A stretch of DNA of 33,771 nucleotides from Candidatus Methanophagales archaeon (GTDB lineage: Archaea; Halobacteriota; Syntropharchaeia; Alkanophagales; Methanospirareceae): the NCBI GenBank assembly GCA_017883965.1, contig JAFNKG010000022.1:1-33771 (forward strand). The letters are read 5' to 3'. Shown here piece by piece: positions 31,121-33,771 of this stretch. The first letter of the stretch is position 1, and every line of letters starts with the position of its first letter. The position numbers and the translations under genes are program-made. The notes below the pieces were generated by a model. That model had not been told where the DNA came from, ran no database searches, and saw only the letters and a program-made list of their open reading frames with translations.

Positions 31121-32563
31121 ATGAAAAAAGAGAAAACAGGTGAGGAGAATCAGAAGCAAGCGCGACAAGAAATATGGGCTTCCTTGCCTGAGGGCGAGGT
31201 TTACCACGCACCAACTACTCCAGACGACTTCTTCAATGGAATATCATACGACATATCACCGAGGCAGTTTGGACTTCGCGTGAGGAAGCACGACATGTAT
31301 TGCGAATTAGGCGGTCCAAGGCACAGATACAGCAGTTTCTTTTTTATAGAAGTGGTAGAAGAAGCGGAAAAGATAGAAGATGGGCGAGTAGAAGTAATAG
31401 GACCGGAGATAAAAGAAATAGAGGGGCAATCGCTCCCTTTTGGATTCTGGATACGATACTATGGTAAGCAACTAACGGAGGATTACCTTGATTTGCTTAC
31501 GAGATGGACGTATTTCGCATTGGAAGAGGGAGAAGGCTGGATGCTTCTTAATACCCGCGATACGATCTGGCTGCGATTGCATAAAAAAACTGCGGATAAA
31601 CACGATTTCAAGCATCTTGGTCAAGCGATGATAAACCTTTGCAAGATACAATTCCCGCTGGTGGAGAAGGCAGATGCGAAGATACTGATAGCAACCGAGG
31701 AATTAGGAGGGGCAAAGCGTACAAAAGGGATAATAGATAATGTCTGCATCCCGTATTGGGAGCGAGTGGACGAAAAGGCGAGTGAGTTTTCTGACGAGGA
31801 CGTTGACACGTTTTATGGCTGCACTATCTGTCAAACCTTCGCGCCAAGTCATGTATGCGTAGTTGCACCGGATAGACCGCCTTATTGCGGGATAATCACA
31901 TGGCTGGGTGCGAAAGTAATGTGCGACCTCGACCCGTATGGATATATATTCGAGATGCCGTTGGGTGAGTGTGTTGACCGCTGGGGCGGGGAATACACGG
32001 GCGTGAATGAAAAAATACACGAGAAGTCAAACAGGTCTTATAAACGAGTGGTGATGTATTCTTCGATAACGTATCCACAGACAAATTGTGGATGTTTCGA
32101 AACCATTATCTTTTATATACCTGAAGTTGATGGCCTGGGGCTGGTAGATCGGAGATATGGGGGTGATACACCACTGGGCATGACGTTCTCAACGCTTGCA
32201 GGGCTTATAAGCGGTGGTCTGCAGAATCATGGATATTGTGGCATATCGTTCAGAACGCCGAGGTCGAGGAAGTTTATCAGAGCCGATGGTGGCTGGCAGC
32301 GTGTCGTATGGATGCCCGCGGAATATAAGCATACGCTTACTGAGTTCATTCCCGCGGAGATGTATAACAAGATAGCGACAGAGCAAGATTGCACCGACCC
32401 TGAAGAACTGAAACAGTTTCTGAAACGCGTGAATCATCCGGTCGTAGCATTGTGGAAGAATGGAGAGAATCCGGAACCTCTGAAGATACCGGCACCAAAT
32501 ACCGATTGGAATCAAGAGGAGGAGCGGAAGGCGAGGGAAAAAGGGAAAAAATTATTACAGTAA
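31121..32563 (+). CDS. cdhC: Acetyl-CoA synthase (ACDS) beta subunit
   Basis: CdhC carries the A-cluster, which joins a methyl group, CO and CoA to acetyl-CoA or splits it. The 480-residue length is typical of the archaeal form. The A-cluster region is C234-T-I-C237, HVC246, then PPYC256 and TNCGCFE (C323, C325). Other signatures are ERVDEKASEFSDEDVDTFYG, GEYTGVNEKI, FYIPEVDGLGLV and GMTFSTLAGLISGG. An aaggag site lies against the ATG, so the start is slightly uncertain. The remaining ACDS genes are not in the window; a divergent cdhA is 12 kb upstream. Confidence 0.95.
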   Translation: MKKEKTGEENQKQARQEIWASLPEGEVYHAPTTPDDFFNGISYDISPRQFGLRVRKHDMYCELGGPRHRYSSFFFIEVVEEAEKIEDGRVEVIGPEIKEIEGQSLPFGFWIRYYGKQLTEDYLDLLTRWTYFALEEGEGWMLLNTRDTIWLRLHKKTADKHDFKHLGQAMINLCKIQFPLVEKADAKILIATEELGGAKRTKGIIDNVCIPYWERVDEKASEFSDEDVDTFYGCTICQTFAPSHVCVVAPDRPPYCGIITWLGAKVMCDLDPYGYIFEMPLGECVDRWGGEYTGVNEKIHEKSNRSYKRVVMYSSITYPQTNCGCFETIIFYIPEVDGLGLVDRRYGGDTPLGMTFSTLAGLISGGLQNHGYCGISFRTPRSRKFIRADGGWQRVVWMPAEYKHTLTEFIPAEMYNKIATEQDCTDPEELKQFLKRVNHPVVALWKNGENPEPLKIPAPNTDWNQEEERKAREKGKKLLQ

Positions 32564-32590
32564 AACAAGCCTTTTCTTATTCTCAAGATT

Positions 32591-33505
32591 CTACGATAAA
32601 AACCCCATAAATTTTTCTTCTTTTTCTTTATGTGGACGTGGGGATGGGGAAAGAACGTCTATCTCTAACCTCTTTATCAATTCCTTATACCTATCGCGAA
32701 TTGTAATCTCGGTCGTACCTGCAACTTTGGCTATTTCCTTTTCCGTACGATATTCGCCACTTAAAACCGTAGCGATGTATATCGCAGCCGCCGCCGTTCC
32801 TATCGGTCCCCATCCCTTTGCCACTCCCGTTCCCTTATCGTCCCTCAGTATTTCTATTGCCCGTTCCCGTATCTCACCACTTAACCCAAGTTTAGAGCAG
32901 AAACGCGGGATGTAGCGTGCGGGGTCAGCAGGTGCAAGCTTTATCTCCAATCTCCGTAAAAGAAAAATATACGACCTCCTTATCTTCTTTAAAGGACTCC
33001 TCGACACCGCTGCAATCTCTTTTAGCGTTCGTGGAACTCCATACTGCCTGCAAGTAATGTACAGCATCGCCGAAACCAATTCTTCTATACTTCGTCCTTT
33101 TATCAAATTCTTCTTCATCGCCTTTCGGTATATTACGGACGTTGCCTCCTTGATGTTATTTGGCAGCCCAAGCGCACATGCCATCCTATCTATCTCAACA
33201 AGTGCAAAAGCAAGGGTCTTATCACTGGAATCTATACTTATTCCTCGTAATCTTTTCGTTCGAGCAGGTAATCCGGGCGTAGGTGTGCCCAGCCCCTTGT
33301 CGTGTATTCTATAACTCATAGGCGGACCTGTTCTTATCCTTTTAGCTGCCTGTTCCTCGTCGTATGAACGCCACTCCGGTCCGAGGTCCACAATATTTTC
33401 ATCTATTACTACCCCACAATCAGCACAGTAAAGTTCAGCATGCTTAGAATCCGTTATTACACTTTTAGACCCGCATTCTGGACATCTCCTTAATTTATCA
33501 TCCAT
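32591..33505 (-). CDS. tfb: Transcription initiation factor TFB (TFIIB homologue)
   Basis: TFB bridges TBP on the TATA box to RNA polymerase. Starting at the ATG at 33505 (ggaggtga eight bases upstream; a longer frame to 33565 is unsupported) the protein has 304 residues. The N-terminal zinc ribbon is C-P-E-C...YCADCGVVIDENIVD. The B-reader region is GPEWRSYDEEQAAK..RTGPP. Two cyclin-like repeats follow (KTLAFALVEIDRMACALGLP to RRSYIFLLRRLEIKL, and LGLSGEIRERAIEIL to RYKELIKRLEIDVLSP), with a GTAAAAIYIA segment in the second repeat. It converges on cdhC. Confidence 0.97.
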   Translation of the reverse strand: MDDKLRRCPECGSKSVITDSKHAELYCADCGVVIDENIVDLGPEWRSYDEEQAAKRIRTGPPMSYRIHDKGLGTPTPGLPARTKRLRGISIDSSDKTLAFALVEIDRMACALGLPNNIKEATSVIYRKAMKKNLIKGRSIEELVSAMLYITCRQYGVPRTLKEIAAVSRSPLKKIRRSYIFLLRRLEIKLAPADPARYIPRFCSKLGLSGEIRERAIEILRDDKGTGVAKGWGPIGTAAAAIYIATVLSGEYRTEKEIAKVAGTTEITIRDRYKELIKRLEIDVLSPSPRPHKEKEEKFMGFLS

Positions 33506-33771
33506 GTTTATCATCACCTCCAAAAAGAAAGGATGCTCGCTATCGTTATCAGCCCATAAAGTCACATAACCCAGGGAACTATACTCCTCTTTCTTCCTCC
33601 CCCCTCTTCAAACATCTTAAAGATATTAGTCCTTTTCAGCATGAGTATCAATAATATTAATGTTTTCATATTATAAATAGGTGTAGGATTTTATGGCTTC
33701 ATCCCGAAAGTCAATATAGATCGAGGTACATCCTCCATCTTATCCTCGGCGGTGATAAACAATATCATATT
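33506..33771. other. Terminal intergenic region
   Basis: Upstream sequence of tfb. ttcatattataaatagg (33665-33681) is AT-rich and TATA-like. No gene is supported before the window ends. Confidence 0.4.

Overview
The window is from an archaeal chromosome. Evidence includes a TFB (archaeal TFIIB), the F420 enzyme CofE, archaeal-type PurP genes, subunits of the archaeal acetyl-CoA decarbonylase/synthase (CdhA, CdhC), an archaeal tRNA-Leu, and BRE/TATA promoters with GGAGGTGA-type ribosome sites. F420, CODH/ACS and a FolD/GlyA folate module together, in a genome full of small toxin-antitoxin debris, fit a Methanophagales (ANME-1) or Syntrophoarchaeia-like member of the Methanomicrobia/Halobacteriota. 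That placement is an inference, not a proof.

Layout. 1-430: 5' end of an IS5-type transposase gene (cut by the window edge) and a tiny membrane-protein gene. 632-1988: a TIR/deoxyribosyltransferase-like protein plus a membrane partner, a possible two-gene conflict module. 2134-3502: NfeD-slipin membrane operon. 3557-4336: cofE. 4392-4983: eroded VapBC-like locus with a ribbon-helix-helix antitoxin and a broken PIN gene. 5009-7135: glyA-folD one-carbon operon. 7324-8034: polytopic membrane protein. 8271-11924: a tight six-gene operon encoding a YkuD-type L,D-transpeptidase-like protein, a coiled-coil protein, two PLD-family nuclease-like proteins (one an HhH-PLD-DUF4332 fusion), an SNase-like nuclease and a small protein. 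This is the most promising unexplained system in the window. 12139-14567: two purP paralogues and the 3' stump of a third. 14645-14728: tRNA-Leu(UAA). 14733-16157: nifU-like, a small SAP-like gene, cutA, nth. 16294-18852: a divergent CdhA that appears to lack two C-cluster ligands.

18899-30977 is an AT-rich accessory block. It holds a PD-(D/E)XK nuclease with an HTH partner, a truncated DNA methyltransferase, repeat-rich spacers, a conserved hypothetical, a beta-helix/beta-propeller lipoprotein, a dGTPase, a small membrane protein, a 139-residue protein paired with a SAMHD1-like HD phosphohydrolase, a membrane protein, and a decayed MNT-HEPN pair. 31121-32563 is cdhC and 32591-33505 is tfb, returning to core genes.

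How the genes fit together. GlyA/FolD (C1-folate), PurP (formate-dependent purine step), CofE (F420) and CdhA/CdhC (acetyl-CoA/C1) belong to one-carbon metabolism. The accessory blocks look like a defence/conflict island: dNTP triphosphohydrolases, PLD/SNase/PD-(D/E)XK nucleases, a TIR-like protein and relics of VapBC, MNT-HEPN and a methyltransferase. Several true starts differ from the longest ORF because a GTG or TTG inside the Shine-Dalgarno sequence extends the frame artificially.
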